A stretch of DNA of 6,198 bases from Candidatus Zipacnadia bacterium (GTDB lineage: Bacteria; Armatimonadota; Zipacnadia; Zipacnadales; Zipacnadaceae), in assembly GCA_029821255.1 (NCBI GenBank), contig JALGTS010000075.1:1-6198 (forward strand). The letters are read 5' to 3'. Position 1 is the stretch's first letter; the number at the start of each line of letters is the position of its first letter. Positions 4,432 to 6,198 of this stretch are shown one piece after another. The position numbers and the translations under genes were made by a program. A model generated the notes under the pieces. It was not told the origin of the DNA. It made no database searches and worked only from the letters and a program-made list of their open reading frames with translations.

Positions 4432-5397
4432 ATGTCTGAGACTACGTCAGGACAAGTTCCACTACTGCAGAAAATGGAGATTGCGGATATTCTGGATACC
4501 GCAATCCGCCTGTACCGCCACAATTTCACACTCTTTATGGAGATTGTGGCGGTCGTGCAGGTATTCCTGATGGCCATATATATGATCGGGATGTGGGCGA
4601 CTGCTCAGACGATGATAACGACCGGTGGTGAAGAGATCCCCTGGCAGGCTCTGCTGGGATTAGGGCCGCTTGGGCTGCTATCCATAGGAGGTTGGATCCT
4701 GCTTTTCCCCGTGAGCGAGGCGGCTCTGGCTTTTGCCGTCTCGGAGACCTATCTGGGCCGGCGCATCACTGTCCTGGAGGCCTACCGGCGGATGTGGCCA
4801 TTGATCTGGCGGCTGCTGGGGACGATGATCCTGGTTTCTATTGTGATATCGCTGGGCACCGGTATGTGCCTTATTCCAGGCCTGTTGGCGTGGGTCTGGT
4901 TCGCCATTACTACGCCCATTGTCGCCCTGGAGCGTAGTTGGGGCCCGACCGCAATGGGGCGTTCCTACCAGCTGGTTTCCGGCCACTGGTGGCGAGTACT
5001 GGGTACGCTGCTGCTGTTGCAGTTGATCATAATTGTTGCTACCGTCGCCATCTTCGTGCTGCCTGCAGTTGTTGTGATGCTGCTGTTCGGCGAGTCTAAC
5101 CCTCTACTGGCCCAGTCGCTGACTACGGCAATTCAAACCACAAGTAACATTGTTATCCGACCAGTGTTGATGATTGGCACAGTCCTGATATACTATGACC
5201 TGCGCATTCGCAAGGAGGGTTTTGATCTGGTTATGCTAACCCAAGCGCTGGAGCGGAGCCGGGGTGAAGGCGGCAGAGAACAGAAACCCGTGGCCTTTCC
5301 ACCGCCGGATCAGGAACTACCTTCGGGCCCTGGCATACAAGTGCCTCTGCCTCCCCGGCCAGAAAAGTATGAATCAGAGCAACAACACCCAACTTAG
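4432..5397 (+). CDS. Multi-pass membrane protein, GPDPase-membrane-domain-like
   Basis: The product is a 321-residue integral membrane protein of unknown function. The cytosolic start IADILDTAIRLYRHNFTLF (17-35) and the closing motif YYDLRIRKEGFD (254-265) after the last helix are typical of proteins often annotated as glycerophosphoryl diester phosphodiesterase membrane-domain or YciC-like. No catalytic phosphodiesterase domain is present, so the name gives no enzyme activity. Hydrophobic segments lie at about 34-57, 74-104, 126-146, 147-166, 189-219 and 240-255. The tail (about 275-321) is charged, then Pro-rich, and probably cytosolic and disordered. The start is ATG 4432, 6 nt after GAGGA (4421-4425). 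TTGACA at 4389-4394 is a possible -35 but I see no matching -10. The RNase H gene begins 14 nt after the stop, suggesting one transcript. Confidence 0.82.
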   Translation: MSETTSGQVPLLQKMEIADILDTAIRLYRHNFTLFMEIVAVVQVFLMAIYMIGMWATAQTMITTGGEEIPWQALLGLGPLGLLSIGGWILLFPVSEAALAFAVSETYLGRRITVLEAYRRMWPLIWRLLGTMILVSIVISLGTGMCLIPGLLAWVWFAITTPIVALERSWGPTAMGRSYQLVSGHWWRVLGTLLLLQLIIIVATVAIFVLPAVVVMLLFGESNPLLAQSLTTAIQTTSNIVIRPVLMIGTVLIYYDLRIRKEGFDLVMLTQALERSRGEGGREQKPVAFPPPDQELPSGPGIQVPLPPRPEKYESEQQHPT

Positions 5398-5411
5398 GAT
5401 TGATATAGCCG

Positions 5412-5840
5412 ATGCCAACCGATGCGGACGCAGTTCTGTATACTGATGGATCATCCTTAGGCAATCCCGGGCCCGCAGGGGCTGGTTTCGTCTTAGAGGA
5501 GCCAGACGGCACCGTGGTAGAGCGCGCCATCCCTCTGGGCGAGACGACCGTAGGAGTGGCCGAATATCGCGCACTCATCGCCGGCCTCTCCGAGGCTATA
5601 TCCCGAGGCGTGCGGCAAGTGCATGTCTACAGCGACAGCGAATTTCTATGCCGCCAGTTGCAAGGCGAATATAAAGTGCGTTCGGCCAATATTCGTCCCC
5701 TGTACAAATGGGTATGCAAGCTGATAAGCCGGTTTGACGAATTTCAGATTAAGCACACTACTCGTGAGGGCAACCAGCGTGCCGACGCCCTGGCCCGGCA
5801 GGCTGCGGAGCAAGCTAAGCAAAACAAGAAGGAGAATTAG
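5412..5840 (+). CDS. rnhA: Ribonuclease HI family protein (RVT_3 type)
   Basis: It cleaves the RNA strand of RNA-DNA hybrids, in the cytosol. The 142-residue product is a complete single RNase H domain. The four carboxylates are in place: Asp12 in YTDGSSLGNPGPAG (10-23), Glu51 in AEYRALI (50-56), Asp75 in YSDSEF (73-78) and Asp125 in NQRADALA (121-128); His115 in IKHTTREGN fits the catalytic His-loop region. YTDGSSLGNPGPAG and HTTREGNQRAD are typical of the compact archaeal/bacterial RVT_3-like group, and it lacks the extra basic protrusion of E. coli RNase HI. The C-terminus is rich in Lys, Gln and Asn. The start is ATG 5412; an AGGA 12 nt upstream is a poor ribosome site, so translation may depend on the gene 14 nt upstream. 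Confidence 0.93.
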   Translation: MPTDADAVLYTDGSSLGNPGPAGAGFVLEEPDGTVVERAIPLGETTVGVAEYRALIAGLSEAISRGVRQVHVYSDSEFLCRQLQGEYKVRSANIRPLYKWVCKLISRFDEFQIKHTTREGNQRADALARQAAEQAKQNKKEN

Positions 5841-5905
5841 CACCGAAGCCGAAACTATCCCCGATAGATTTGGACAAAACAGATTACAAGGAGTGATACT
5901 CAATT

Positions 5906-6198
5906 ATGCCTAACGAGAAAATTGGATGGGGTATTGTCGGTTGTGGTAACATCGGTCCAATTCACGCAAAGGCGGTGAAGGCCAACGAGCAGGCCAAGCT
6001 GGTGCAGGTCTGTGATGTAGTGGAGGAAAGGGCGCGGAAGACAGCCGAAGAGCACGACTGCTCATACTGCACAAGCTACGATGAGCTACTGGCCAACGAT
6101 GATATCCAGGCGATTTCGATCTGCACGCCCAGCGGAATGCATTCCGAGCAGGCCATTGCCGCTGCCCAAGCCGGCAAACATATCCTGTGCGAGAAGCC
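5906..6198 (+). CDS. Gfo/Idh/MocA family oxidoreductase, N-terminal part
   Basis: This is the NAD(P)-binding half of a sugar or polyol dehydrogenase-like enzyme, cytosolic; the substrate cannot be told from this part. The 97 complete codons show the Rossmann motif GIVGCGNIG (9-17), Asp37 at the end of the second strand (favouring NAD over NADP), the ICTPSGMHSEQAI segment (72-84) and AGKHILCEK (89-97), the EKP signature whose Pro is cut by the window edge. The catalytic Lys of the family is the K of that motif (Lys97). The start is ATG 5906, after AAGGAG at 5888-5893 (12 nt, slightly long). It lies 65 nt after the RNase H gene with no terminator between them, so they may be co-transcribed, but there is no evident functional link. 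Confidence 0.93.
   Translation, partial: MPNEKIGWGIVGCGNIGPIHAKAVKANEQAKLVQVCDVVEERARKTAEEHDCSYCTSYDELLANDDIQAISICTPSGMHSEQAIAAAQAGKHILCEK

Noticed and set aside
5231..5903. Minus-strand frames opposite the RNase H gene
   Set aside because: They are shadows of RNase H, whose catalytic residues are all present on the plus strand.
1..6198. CRISPR array, insertion sequence, tRNA or rRNA
   Set aside because: I saw no regularly spaced repeats, no transposase-like protein, no terminal inverted repeats and no cloverleaf or rRNA-like stretch.

Overview
The window most likely comes from an anaerobic or microaerophilic bacterium of moderate-to-high GC. Two genes point to anaerobic sulfide-based sulfur metabolism: a DUF39/HcyBio homocysteine-biosynthesis protein, and a Thi4 thiazole synthase with His where the suicidal enzymes have the sulfur-donating Cys. 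Chloroflexota (Anaerolineae or Dehalococcoidia) is my best guess, from the style of the membrane protein and a CTTGTCGA-type intergenic repeat. This is inference, not proof.

Left part, minus strand, read from about 3930 down to 1. A thioredoxin-fold lipoprotein (3856-3311) is followed after 26 nt by a UPF0280/COG2122 ApbE-like protein (3284-2475). A sigma70-type promoter (TTGACA, 18 nt, TAGAAT) lies in the last codons of that gene. It should start a leader carrying a TPP riboswitch (about 2415-2333) and two 8-bp hairpins, the second of which contains the Shine-Dalgarno of thi4 (2248-1451). Next come a small protein made of two copies of an eight-cysteine module (1387-1055), a 234-nt stretch with a doubtful small basic ORF, a hairpin and a repeat fragment, and then the HcyBio gene (820 to beyond position 1).

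Middle part, 3857-4431. This is a mostly non-coding stretch of about 290 nt followed by a probable 50-residue single-pass membrane protein on the minus strand (4301-4149). A competing open frame lies on the plus strand over the same DNA. The reading direction then flips.

Right part, plus strand. A six-helix membrane protein of the GPDPase-membrane-domain/DUF type (4432-5397), a type-1 RNase H (5412-5840) and the start of a Gfo/Idh/MocA oxidoreductase (5906 onwards) follow one another with short gaps.

How the genes fit together: HcyBio and UPF0280 are established members of the route that puts sulfide onto aspartate semialdehyde to give homocysteine. Thi4 of this type puts sulfide into the thiazole of thiamin. 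The window therefore holds two sulfide-insertion routes interleaved on one strand, with a duplicated cysteine-rich protein of unknown role between the two sulfur-inserting enzymes and a TPP riboswitch upstream of that block. This arrangement is the most interesting thing here.
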